Below are positions 1 to 7,475 of a stretch of DNA of 14,132 bases, piece after piece. The DNA is taken from assembly GCA_049454855.1 (NCBI GenBank), contig JBMUAQ010000049.1, positions 1 through 14,132 on the forward strand, in the 5' to 3' direction. This DNA comes from UBA2093 sp049454855 (GTDB lineage Bacteria; Actinomycetota; Acidimicrobiia; Acidimicrobiales; Ilumatobacteraceae). The translations under genes and the position numbers were made by a program. How positions within the stretch are numbered: position 1 is the first letter of the stretch; every line of letters starts with the position of its first letter. The notes beneath the pieces are model-generated. The model saw only the letters and a list, made by a program, of their open reading frames with translations, searched no databases and was not told the DNA's origin.

Positions 1-1
1 C

Positions 2-220
2 TCCAAGAAGTACGTCACCGTCAACGGCAGCCACATCGAGCTCGGCAAGTTCGCCACGGCAGGCCTGAACTTCCTGCTGGTCGCGCTCGCGCTCTTCGTG
101 GTGGTGAAGTTCTACAACCGCTTCCGTGACCGTGACGAGCAGTCGAAGGCGGACGAAGGTCCCTCCACGAACGAACTGCTCGCGGAGATCCGCGACGAAC
201 TGCGTCGCGGCAGGGGCTGA
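2..220 (+). CDS. mscL: Large-conductance mechanosensitive channel MscL (3' end only)
   Basis: The window opens inside a gene that stops at TGA 218-220, leaving 72 C-terminal residues. These hold a hydrophobic segment (about residues 20-38 of the fragment, beginning TAGLNFLLVALALF), which fits the second transmembrane helix of MscL. A short basic stretch with FYNRFR follows, then an acidic linker and a final amphipathic helix containing ELLAEIRDELRR. That ending matches the usual MscL C-terminus, in which a helix with a LLxEIRDxL pattern forms the cytoplasmic bundle. MscL is a homopentameric inner-membrane channel that opens under membrane tension and releases solutes during osmotic downshock. 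The first transmembrane helix and the start lie outside the window. No link to the following lipoprotein gene is evident. Confidence 0.85.
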   Translation, partial: SKKYVTVNGSHIELGKFATAGLNFLLVALALFVVVKFYNRFRDRDEQSKADEGPSTNELLAEIRDELRRGRG

Positions 221-249
221 CCTGCCCAGCAAACGCGCCGCGCGAGCCG

Positions 250-255
250 TAGCGT
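250..255 (+). promoter_or_regulatory. Putative -10 element (TAGCGT) for a leaderless start at 265
   Basis: TAGCGT fits the TANNNT -10 pattern and lies 9 bases before the ATG at 265. That spacing would put the transcription start at or 1-2 bases before the start codon. No Shine-Dalgarno sequence precedes the ATG, which supports leaderless translation. No clear -35 is visible. The same hexamer recurs upstream of three other genes in this window. Confidence 0.55.
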
Positions 256-264
256 GGTCGGGCC

Positions 265-1197
265 ATGAGACCACGCAGACTCCCCGCACTTCCCGCCGCG
301 GTTGCCGCGGTGCTGGTGCTGTCCGCATGCGGAGCGGGCACGTCCTCGACCGACGCCGTGCTCCAGGGCGTGGGTCGCATCCCCGGTGCATCCCCTGCGG
401 GGGCGTCGGCCGCGGTTGACATCGGGTCCCTGCGGGCACCGACGCGTGAGGGCGCTGCCCTCGGCGAGAAGGCCGTGGGCAACCGGGTCATCATCATCGG
501 CGACTCCATCCTCGCCGGCACCGCGGCCCGCTACGGCGGCGAGATGTGCCGTGAACTGTCGGTGCTCGGCTGGCGCAGCGTGGTGGAGGCAGAGGCCGGC
601 CGTCCCGCATCTTTCGGTCGCGAGGTGCTGCGGGAGCGCATCTACGAGGGATGGGATGCCGCCGTGGTGTTCCTCGGCTCCAACCAGAGCCCGAACCTGG
701 AGCGGTACCGCACCGACATGACCCGCATCGTGGAGTCACTCGCACCCCGCCCCACCCTGCTCCTCACCACCACGCTCTTCCGCGACTCGCAGAAGGCCGT
801 GAACGACGTGGTCCGCGAGATTGCCGGCACGTACGAGAATGTGTCGCTCCTCGACTGGGGCACGGCGTCCCTGCAGGAGGGCATCCTGAATGCCGACCGC
901 GTGCACCCCACATCGGCGGGCCGCACGTTCCTGGTGAAGTCGGTGGCGTCGGCGCTCGGGCCGGCACCCTCGGGCACCGGCGGCTGCATCTCCGCCAAGT
1001 TCGAGGATGACTCCATGGGTCGCGAGGTGATGCCCTCCACCACCGTCGCGGGTGCTGCCGGAACCCCGGCCGTTCCGACCACGTTCCCTGTCGCTGCCAC
1101 CACGGTTCCCGCAGCAGTCACCACGGTGCTGCCTTCCACCACGGTCCCGTCGGCCACCACGGCAGCGGCCGCCGCCACCACAACTACGAGGCCGTAG
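265..1197 (+). CDS. SGNH/GDSL-type hydrolase lipoprotein with Thr/Val/Pro-rich tail
   Basis: This 310-residue protein begins with a lipoprotein signal: RPRR, a hydrophobic core, then lipobox L19-S20-A21-C22. It is probably lipid-anchored on the outer face of the membrane at C22. Residues 75-232 read as an SGNH hydrolase domain: IIIGDS (nucleophile S81), FLGSN (N140, block III) and DRVHP (D211 and H214, completing the triad). Such enzymes cleave esters or remove or transfer acyl groups on polysaccharides; the substrate here is unknown. From about residue 248 to the end the chain is a low-complexity Thr/Val/Pro/Ala tail, as often seen in secreted actinobacterial proteins. The ATG at 265 gives a proper signal peptide and sits just after a TAGCGT hexamer. 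The ABC-F gene follows after 8 bases, so the two may be co-transcribed. Confidence 0.75.
   Translation: MRPRRLPALPAAVAAVLVLSACGAGTSSTDAVLQGVGRIPGASPAGASAAVDIGSLRAPTREGAALGEKAVGNRVIIIGDSILAGTAARYGGEMCRELSVLGWRSVVEAEAGRPASFGREVLRERIYEGWDAAVVFLGSNQSPNLERYRTDMTRIVESLAPRPTLLLTTTLFRDSQKAVNDVVREIAGTYENVSLLDWGTASLQEGILNADRVHPTSAGRTFLVKSVASALGPAPSGTGGCISAKFEDDSMGREVMPSTTVAGAAGTPAVPTTFPVAATTVPAAVTTVLPSTTVPSATTAAAAATTTTRP
1039..1190 (+). repeat. Degenerate CCACCACGGT low-complexity repeats coding the Thr/Val/Pro tail
   Basis: The 3' end of the lipoprotein gene is built from irregular copies of CCACCACGGT and close variants, encoding TTV, TTVP and STTVP units. Copies are imperfect and unevenly spaced, so this is a degenerate low-complexity tract and not a clean tandem array. 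It probably codes for a disordered spacer between the membrane or wall and some other part of the envelope. Such tracts can vary in length between strains. Confidence 0.55.
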
Positions 1198-1200
1198 GGG
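1196..1200 (+). promoter_or_regulatory. Ribosome binding site for the ABC-F gene
   Basis: AGGGG overlaps the stop codon of the lipoprotein gene and ends 5 bases before the GTG at 1206. It supports that GTG as the start and suggests translation from a transcript that also carries the upstream gene. Confidence 0.55.
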
Positions 1201-1205
1201 ACCGC

Positions 1206-2822
1206 GTGCTGCAGGTGAAGGACCTCACCGTCGAGGTGGGCGGACGCAACGTGGTGCAGGGGGCAACTTTCACCGTGGCCGCACGCGACAAGGTGGGTCT
1301 CGTCGGGCGCAACGGGGCGGGCAAGACGAGCATGTTCAAGGTGCTCGGCGGCGACAACCCGGCCGCGGGCGGACGGGTGACGCGCACCGGTGACACCGGG
1401 TACCTCTCCCAGGACCCGAAGGCGGTGAGCACGGACGAGGGACGCACCGCAATCTCGCACATCCTCTCGGGCCGCGGCATCGACGCCGATCTCGAACGCA
1501 TCGAGAAGCTGCGCATCGCGATGGAGGAGGAAGCCAGCGAGCGGAACGTGTCCCGCTACTCGCGGGCCGAGGAGGCGTTCCGTCTGAAGGGTGGTTACTC
1601 CGCCGACAGCGAGGCACGTGCCATCGCCAACGGCCTCGGCCTGAAGCGCGACCGGCTCGACCTCCCGCTGCGGGTCCTGTCGGGTGGGGAGCGCCGCAGG
1701 GTGGAGCTGTCGCGCATCCTCTTCGCCGGCAGTGACATGCTGCTCCTCGACGAGCCCACCAACCACCTAGACGTCGATGCGAAGACCTGGCTCCTCGAGT
1801 TCCTGCGCAACTACCGCGGGGCACTGCTGGTGATCAGCCACGACCTCGATCTGCTGGATGAGGCGATCACGCGGGTGCTGCATCTCGACCGCCCCGACGA
1901 GGACGACGTGGGCACCGTGGTGGAATACCGCGGCACATACAGCCAGTACAAGCGGGCCCGTGCCGAGGACGAGGCGCGGCTCGCGAAGAAGGCGGTGATG
2001 CAGGCCAAGGAGGTCGCCCGGCTCCAGGACGTCGTCGACCGTTTCGGGGCCAAGGCCACGAAGGCGACCATGGCGCACAGCATCGAGAAGCGCATCGCAC
2101 GCATCCAGGCAGACGGCGTCGGCCCTGTGCGGCGCGACCGGAAACTGAACGTGCGCTTCCCCGACCCGCCCCAGGCGGGCGAGACGGTGGTCCGCGCCCA
2201 CGGGCTGTCGAAGGCCTACGGGGGCCCGCCGGTGTTCGAGGACGTGGCGTTCGACCTCGGCAGGGGCGAGCGGCTGCTGGTGCTCGGCCTGAACGGCGCG
2301 GGCAAGACGTCGCTGCTGCGCATCCTCGCGGGACAGACCACCGCGAACCTCGGCCACTTCGAGTGGGGCCACAGGGTGGAGGTGGGCTACTTCGCCCAGG
2401 AACACGACCTTCTCGACCCGCACATGTCGCTCATCGACCACATGCGCCGTGACCTGCCCACCGGAAGCGGCCTGTCCGAGACCGACCTGCGCGGCCTCCT
2501 CGGCATGTTCGGTCTGCAGGGCGACAAGGTGTTCCAGGAGGCGGGGTCGCTGTCGGGGGGCGAGAAGACGAAGCTTGCACTCGCGATGCTGATGACGGGC
2601 CGCAACAACGTGCTGCTGCTCGACGAGCCCACGAACAACCTCGACCCCCAGAGCCGCGATGCGGTGGCCGGGGCACTCGAGCACTGGAAGGGTTCGCTGA
2701 TCATGGTGAGCCACGACACCGAGTTCGTGCAGCGGCTGTCGCCGACGAAGGTGCTCCTCATGCCCGACGGCCAGGTCGACTACTTCGGTGACGACTGGCT
2801 CGAGCTCGTCAGTCTCGCGTAG
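1206..2822 (+). CDS. ABC-F family ATPase (ribosome-associated type)
   Basis: This 538-residue protein has two ATP-binding cassettes and no membrane segments, the ABC-F layout. The first cassette has Walker A at 34-41 (GRNGAGKT), signature LSGGE at 158-162 and Walker B LLLDEPTNHLD at 179-189. The second has Walker A at 361-368 (GLNGAGKT), LSGGE at 449-453, and LLLDEPTNNLD at 470-480. Both cassettes have the H-loop in SHD (211-213 and 502-504). Between them, about residues 243-305, is a charged helical linker containing RFGAKATKATMA, typical of the segment that reaches the ribosomal P/E-site tRNA. ABC-F proteins act on stalled or initiating ribosomes, and some give resistance to ribosome-targeting antibiotics. 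Which subfamily this is cannot be decided by eye. The GTG start is backed by AGGGG 5 bases upstream. Confidence 0.93.
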   Translation: MLQVKDLTVEVGGRNVVQGATFTVAARDKVGLVGRNGAGKTSMFKVLGGDNPAAGGRVTRTGDTGYLSQDPKAVSTDEGRTAISHILSGRGIDADLERIEKLRIAMEEEASERNVSRYSRAEEAFRLKGGYSADSEARAIANGLGLKRDRLDLPLRVLSGGERRRVELSRILFAGSDMLLLDEPTNHLDVDAKTWLLEFLRNYRGALLVISHDLDLLDEAITRVLHLDRPDEDDVGTVVEYRGTYSQYKRARAEDEARLAKKAVMQAKEVARLQDVVDRFGAKATKATMAHSIEKRIARIQADGVGPVRRDRKLNVRFPDPPQAGETVVRAHGLSKAYGGPPVFEDVAFDLGRGERLLVLGLNGAGKTSLLRILAGQTTANLGHFEWGHRVEVGYFAQEHDLLDPHMSLIDHMRRDLPTGSGLSETDLRGLLGMFGLQGDKVFQEAGSLSGGEKTKLALAMLMTGRNNVLLLDEPTNNLDPQSRDAVAGALEHWKGSLIMVSHDTEFVQRLSPTKVLLMPDGQVDYFGDDWLELVSLA

Positions 2823-2839
2823 GGCCCGGCGACGGGCCC
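2822..2839 (+). terminator. Possible hairpin after the ABC-F gene (GGGCCC repeats)
   Basis: Two GGGCCC blocks (2822-2827 and 2834-2839) flank a 6-base loop and begin at the last base of the ABC-F stop codon. The stem is short but all G/C. No T-run follows, so it is at best an atypical terminator or a transcript-end stabiliser. Confidence 0.3.
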
Positions 2840-2867
2840 GGACGGAAGATGCCGGCCCGCCGACTGG

Positions 2868-2873
2868 TACGGT
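2868..2873 (+). promoter_or_regulatory. Putative -10 element (TACGGT) for a leaderless start at 2882
   Basis: TACGGT fits TANNNT and ends 8 bases before the ATG at 2882. There is no Shine-Dalgarno sequence between. This supports 2882 over the earlier in-frame ATG at 2849, which lies upstream of the hexamer and would add 11 basic residues not expected in this family. Confidence 0.45.
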
Positions 2874-2881
2874 CGGCACGC

Positions 2882-3790
2882 ATGAAGTACGGCATTTTCG
2901 GCGGGGCAGTGAACGACGGCACGGTGGACGACGTGGTCGCCGAGGCGAGGTCCGCCGAAGCCGACGGTTTCCACAGTTTCTGGGCCCCGAACATCTTCGG
3001 ACTCGACGCCATCACCTGTCTCGCCATCGTGGGCCGCGAGGTGCCGCGCATCGAGCTCGGCACATCAGTGGTGCCCACCTACCCGCGCCACCCGCACGCG
3101 ATCGCACAGCAGTCCCACACCGCGGCCGCGGCATCGGGCAACCGGTTCACGCTCGGCATCGGACTCAGCCACCGGATCGTGATCGAGAACATGCTGGGCA
3201 TGAGCTACGACAAGCCGGTACGTCACCTTCGCGAGTACCTCAGCGTTCTGATGCCGCTGTCGCGCAACGAGGCCGCCTCGTTCTCCGGCGAGACCTACAG
3301 CGTGCACGGGGGCATCGCGGCGAAGGGCTCCACCGGCTTCGGGGTGGTGGTGGCGGCTCTCGGAGAGCAGATGCTGCGTGTCACCGCCGCCATGGCCGAC
3401 GGCACGCTCACCTGGTGCACCGGTCCGTCCACGCTCGCAGGCCACACCATCCCCACCATCACGCGTGCCGCCGAGGAACTCGGCCGCCCCGCCCCGCGCG
3501 TGATCGCCGCCCTGCCCGTGTGTGTCACCACCGACAAGGAGGCCGCAGCCGCCCGTGCCGCGAAGGTGTTCGCGGTGTACGGCACCCTGCCGAGCTACCG
3601 CGCGATGCTCGACAAGGAGGGCGCAGCGGGCCCCGCCGACATCGCCATCACCGGCAGCGTCGCCGAGGTGCAGGACCGTGTCGCCTCGCTGGCGGGCATC
3701 GGGGTCACCGACTTCGCCGCCGTGGAGTTCGGTGCCACGCCCGAGGAGCAGCACGACACACGCGAGGCCCTGAAGGGTCTGCTGCGCTGA
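2882..3790 (+). CDS. Luciferase-like (LLM class) F420-dependent oxidoreductase
   Basis: This 302-residue protein has the bacterial-luciferase-like TIM-barrel pattern. It starts with a short strand, MKYGIFGG. An ELGTSVVPTYPRHP segment follows at 59-72, then RFTLGIGLSH at 88-97, a region expected to line the cofactor pocket. In actinobacteria most proteins with these motifs use reduced F420 instead of FMN, transferring a hydride to or from small organic substrates. The fit seems closest to the TIGR03564 (MSMEG_4879-like) group, but that is from memory. The substrate is unknown. I chose the ATG at 2882 because the family begins directly with a MKYGIF-like strand and because TACGGT stands 8 bases before it. 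The next gene starts 2 bases after this stop, so the two enzymes are very likely translated from one message. Confidence 0.85.
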   Translation: MKYGIFGGAVNDGTVDDVVAEARSAEADGFHSFWAPNIFGLDAITCLAIVGREVPRIELGTSVVPTYPRHPHAIAQQSHTAAAASGNRFTLGIGLSHRIVIENMLGMSYDKPVRHLREYLSVLMPLSRNEAASFSGETYSVHGGIAAKGSTGFGVVVAALGEQMLRVTAAMADGTLTWCTGPSTLAGHTIPTITRAAEELGRPAPRVIAALPVCVTTDKEAAAARAAKVFAVYGTLPSYRAMLDKEGAAGPADIAITGSVAEVQDRVASLAGIGVTDFAAVEFGATPEEQHDTREALKGLLR

Positions 3791-3792
3791 GC

Positions 3793-4866
3793 ATGACGTC
3801 GCTCTTCGACGCGGTCGGTTTCGCGCACGGGCCGGACATGGCCAACCGGTTCATGCTGGCGCCGCTCACCAACCAGCAGAGCCACGAGGACGGCACGCTG
3901 TCCGACGACGAGCACAGGTGGCTCACGATGCGCGCCGAGGGCGGGTTCGGGCTCACCATGACCTGTGCATCGCACGTGCAGGAGGTGGGCAAGGGGTTCT
4001 CCGGCCAGCTGGGCATCTTCGGTGACCAGCACATCGAGGGTCACCGCCGTCTGGCGCACGACATCAAACGACACCACAGCCTCGCCATCGTGCAACTGCA
4101 CCATGCGGGGAACCGCTCGCCTAGGGAGATTGTGGGCACGCCGGTGTGCCCCAGCGACGACCCCGACACCGGCGCGCGTGCACTCGCCGGCGACGAGGTG
4201 GAGCAGCTCACCGAGGACTTCGTGACCGCGGCCGTGCGGTGCGAGGCCGCCGGGTATGACGGCGTCGAGCTGCACGGCGCGCACGGCTACGTGATTGCCC
4301 AGTTCCTGTCGCCCGAGCTGAACCGGCGCACCGACCGTTGGGGCGGTTCGCTCGCGAACCGGTCGCGCCTGCTCTTCGAGGTGATCGACGGCATCCGCGC
4401 CCGCACGTCGCCATCGTTCAACGTCTCGGTGCGACTTTCGCCCGAGCGGTTCGGTCTCCGCACGGCCGAGATCGTGGAGGTCTACGCACGTCTCGTTGAC
4501 GAGGCAAAGGTCGACTTCATCGACATGTCACTGTGGGACTGCACGAAGAACGGCACCGACGAGGGCTTCACCGACCGGCGCCTGATTGATGTGTTCGCCG
4601 GCATCGAGCGCGGCGGGGTGCGCCTTGCGGTGGCGGGCAAGCTGTACTCGGCGGCCGACTGCCGGTTCGCGCTGGAGCACGGTGCCGACATGGTGGCCAT
4701 CGGCCGCGGCGCGATCCTCCACCATGATTTCCCGCGGCAGTGCGCCGGCAACGCGGATTTTGCCGCGCGGTCGCTGCCCGTGGCGCGTGCGACCCTGCGC
4801 GACGAGGGGCTCTCAGAGGCCTTCATCGGCTACATGGGCAACTGGAAGGGCTTCGTCGCCGACTGA
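3793..4866 (+). CDS. Old Yellow Enzyme family NADH:flavin oxidoreductase
   Basis: This 357-residue protein is an FMN-dependent TIM-barrel ene-reductase homologue. Landmarks are NRFMLAPLTN at 18-27 near the FMN, QLHHAG at 101-106, and HGAHGY at 161-166, whose two histidines normally hold the substrate carbonyl and whose tyrosine is the usual proton donor. The family hallmark NRRTDRWGGS spans 177-186, and the FMN-phosphate region includes AIGRG at 302-306. The length fits the short single-domain class, with no C-terminal iron-sulfur or NAD-binding domain. Members reduce activated C=C bonds or nitro groups with NAD(P)H. The start lies 2 bases after the stop of the F420-type enzyme gene, so the two are probably co-expressed. 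An open frame continues upstream to 2788, but there it is an Arg/His-rich shadow of the preceding gene. Confidence 0.9.
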   Translation: MTSLFDAVGFAHGPDMANRFMLAPLTNQQSHEDGTLSDDEHRWLTMRAEGGFGLTMTCASHVQEVGKGFSGQLGIFGDQHIEGHRRLAHDIKRHHSLAIVQLHHAGNRSPREIVGTPVCPSDDPDTGARALAGDEVEQLTEDFVTAAVRCEAAGYDGVELHGAHGYVIAQFLSPELNRRTDRWGGSLANRSRLLFEVIDGIRARTSPSFNVSVRLSPERFGLRTAEIVEVYARLVDEAKVDFIDMSLWDCTKNGTDEGFTDRRLIDVFAGIERGGVRLAVAGKLYSAADCRFALEHGADMVAIGRGAILHHDFPRQCAGNADFAARSLPVARATLRDEGLSEAFIGYMGNWKGFVAD

Positions 4867-4880
4867 CCCGGAGAACGAAG

Positions 4881-4906
4881 AAGGGGCCCCCGTGCGGGAG
4901 CCCCTT
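4881..4906. terminator. Bidirectional hairpin terminator between convergent genes
   Basis: Eleven-base arms (4881-4891 and 4896-4906) flank the loop GTGC. Read on the plus strand there is one C-A mismatch; read on the minus strand the same position is a T-G wobble, so that strand forms a full stem. On the minus strand the stem is followed by a T-rich stretch (CTTCTTCGTTCT). It lies between the stops of the plus-strand reductase gene (4866) and the minus-strand secreted-protein gene (4935), and can end both. Confidence 0.8.
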
Positions 4907-4934
4907 GCATCGGAACAGTTCCGTCAGATGACGG

Positions 4935-5723
4935 TCAGAACGGCGGGAAGACGTTCGGCAGCACCGTGGCGCACGGGATCGTGCGGCCCACCGGCGCGGC
5001 GAGAGCGTTGCACCATGCCTCGGCCTTGTCGCCGAGGATTGCGAGTGCATCCTTCGGGGACTTTGTTGCCACCAGCTGGTCGCAGCCGCTCTTGGCGAAC
5101 CCGATCGCACCGCATGCACGGTTGAACTCGGCGGCCTTGTCGAACTTCGGCGGTCCGCTCGGGCGGCCCTGGCTGATGTTCGCGTTCGGCTGCTGCTGCT
5201 CGATGTGCTTGTTGTTCTCTGCCTGGGCCCGGTCCATCTCCTGGTTGAACTCCTTGTCCTCGGCCATCTCCTCGGCGAGATCCTCGTCTCCCTCGGCGAC
5301 CTCGGCAGAGATGTACTGAACCTTGTAGTCACGCATCTTCGGAACGGTCACACCGGCAGCCTTCTTCACCTTCACCCGGTAGCGCACGACGCCGTCCATC
5401 CACACCCCGTCCTCGTCGGTGGCCGCGATGTCCACCATGAGACGACCGCCGCGCGTGCGACCGGAGTCGTACTCTTCCCAGTCGGGTTCCTCCTCGTCAT
5501 AGGCAACCTCGACCACGGCAGAGACGTTCTTCGACTTCGGGGTGACCGAGATCAGGAACGCGCAGTCGTCCTCGTCTGCATCCTCCACGTGCTCGCCGTC
5601 GGCGCAGTCGCCCGTGAGCACCACCTTCACCGTGGCCTTGCGTGCCGCACCGGCCTCGCCCGGTGCAAAGCCCAGCAACAGCGACATGCCGGCAAAGCCG
5701 GCAAGAAACTTACGTACCTTCAT
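4935..5723 (-). CDS. Secreted acidic six-cysteine protein, function unknown
   Basis: I do not recognise this 262-residue protein. It starts with a clear signal peptide: MKVRK, hydrophobic residues 6-19, and an A24-G25-A26 cleavage site. The likely mature part has three zones. Residues 28-140 look beta-rich with alternating hydrophobics (TVKVVLTG, VSAVVEVAY, VVRYRVKVK) and hold C40 and C54. Residues 140-195 are a very acidic, then Gln/Asn-rich helical or disordered linker. Residues 196-262 form a compact-looking region with C204, C214, C238 and C251. Six cysteines in an exported protein suggest up to three disulfides. The acidic clusters (DEEEPDWEEYD, EGDEDLAEE) might bind cations, but that is a guess. 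The ATG is supported by AGGGGG 5 bases upstream. The gene has its own promoter-like sequences and stands alone. Confidence 0.75.
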   Translation of the reverse strand: MKVRKFLAGFAGMSLLLGFAPGEAGAARKATVKVVLTGDCADGEHVEDADEDDCAFLISVTPKSKNVSAVVEVAYDEEEPDWEEYDSGRTRGGRLMVDIAATDEDGVWMDGVVRYRVKVKKAAGVTVPKMRDYKVQYISAEVAEGDEDLAEEMAEDKEFNQEMDRAQAENNKHIEQQQPNANISQGRPSGPPKFDKAAEFNRACGAIGFAKSGCDQLVATKSPKDALAILGDKAEAWCNALAAPVGRTIPCATVLPNVFPPF

Positions 5724-5728
5724 GGGTG

Positions 5729-5734
5729 CCCCCT
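5729..5734 (-). promoter_or_regulatory. Ribosome binding site for the secreted-protein gene
   Basis: AGGGGG on the minus strand ends 5 bases before the ATG at 5723. It is a strong Shine-Dalgarno match and fixes the start that carries the signal peptide. Confidence 0.7.
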
Positions 5735-5737
5735 GCC

Positions 5738-5754
5738 CGGGCCGGGATGGCCCG
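5738..5754 (-). other. Hairpin in the presumed 5' leader of the secreted-protein gene
   Basis: CGGGCC (5738-5743) and GGCCCG (5749-5754) can pair across a 5-base loop. The stem would sit at the 5' end of the predicted transcript, just before the ribosome binding site. It might affect message stability or translation, or simply reflect high GC. Confidence 0.35.
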
Positions 5755-5762
5755 TCGACTGA

Positions 5763-5790
5763 ACCCTATTCGGTTCCCGGCACCGTGCAA
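5763..5790 (-). promoter_or_regulatory. Putative promoter for the secreted-protein gene (TTGCAC-16-TAGGGT)
   Basis: On the minus strand TTGCAC (5790-5785) and TAGGGT (5768-5763) are 16 bases apart, near the normal spacing of -35 and -10 boxes. The -10 fits TANNNT; the -35 matches TTGACA only in its first three bases. Transcription would start near 5756, giving a leader of about 33 bases with a ribosome binding site. Unlike the leaderless starts in this window, this promoter has a recognisable leader. Confidence 0.5.
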
Positions 5791-5791
5791 A

Positions 5792-5818
5792 TGCCCCGGG
5801 GAGTTTTTTTCCGGGGCA
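5792..5818 (-). terminator. Hairpin terminator after the fumarase gene
   Basis: TGCCCCGG (5792-5799) and CCGGGGCA (5811-5818) form an 8-bp stem 6 bases beyond the fumarase stop codon. The 11-base loop contains a run of seven A on the minus strand. Only three T follow the stem in that direction, so the tail is poor. The stem ends 1 base from the -35 of the next gene's promoter. Confidence 0.55.
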
Positions 5819-5824
5819 CCCCGT

Positions 5825-7462
<1,638 letters not shown>

Positions 7463-7469
7463 GCACCCA

Positions 7470-7475
7470 ACGCTA
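7470..7475 (-). promoter_or_regulatory. Putative -10 element (TAGCGT) for leaderless fumarase transcription
   Basis: On the minus strand TAGCGT lies 7 bases before the ATG at 7462, with no Shine-Dalgarno sequence between. Its first three bases are also the TAG stop codon of hrpB (7475-7473). If real, the promoter lies at the end of the upstream gene. Confidence 0.6.

Noticed and set aside
2849..2881. Earlier ATG for the F420-type oxidoreductase
   Set aside because: It would add a basic leader absent in the family, lies upstream of the probable -10 box, and has no properly spaced ribosome site.
642..3754. Long open frames on the minus strand opposite the lipoprotein, ABC-F and F420-type enzyme genes
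   Set aside because: They mirror well-supported plus-strand genes. GC-rich DNA with biased third positions leaves antisense frames open, and the products resemble no family.
2788..4866. A 692-codon open frame covering both oxidoreductase genes
   Set aside because: Up to about 3792 it is out of frame with the F420-type enzyme and reads as Arg/His-rich nonsense; only the part from 3793 has family motifs.
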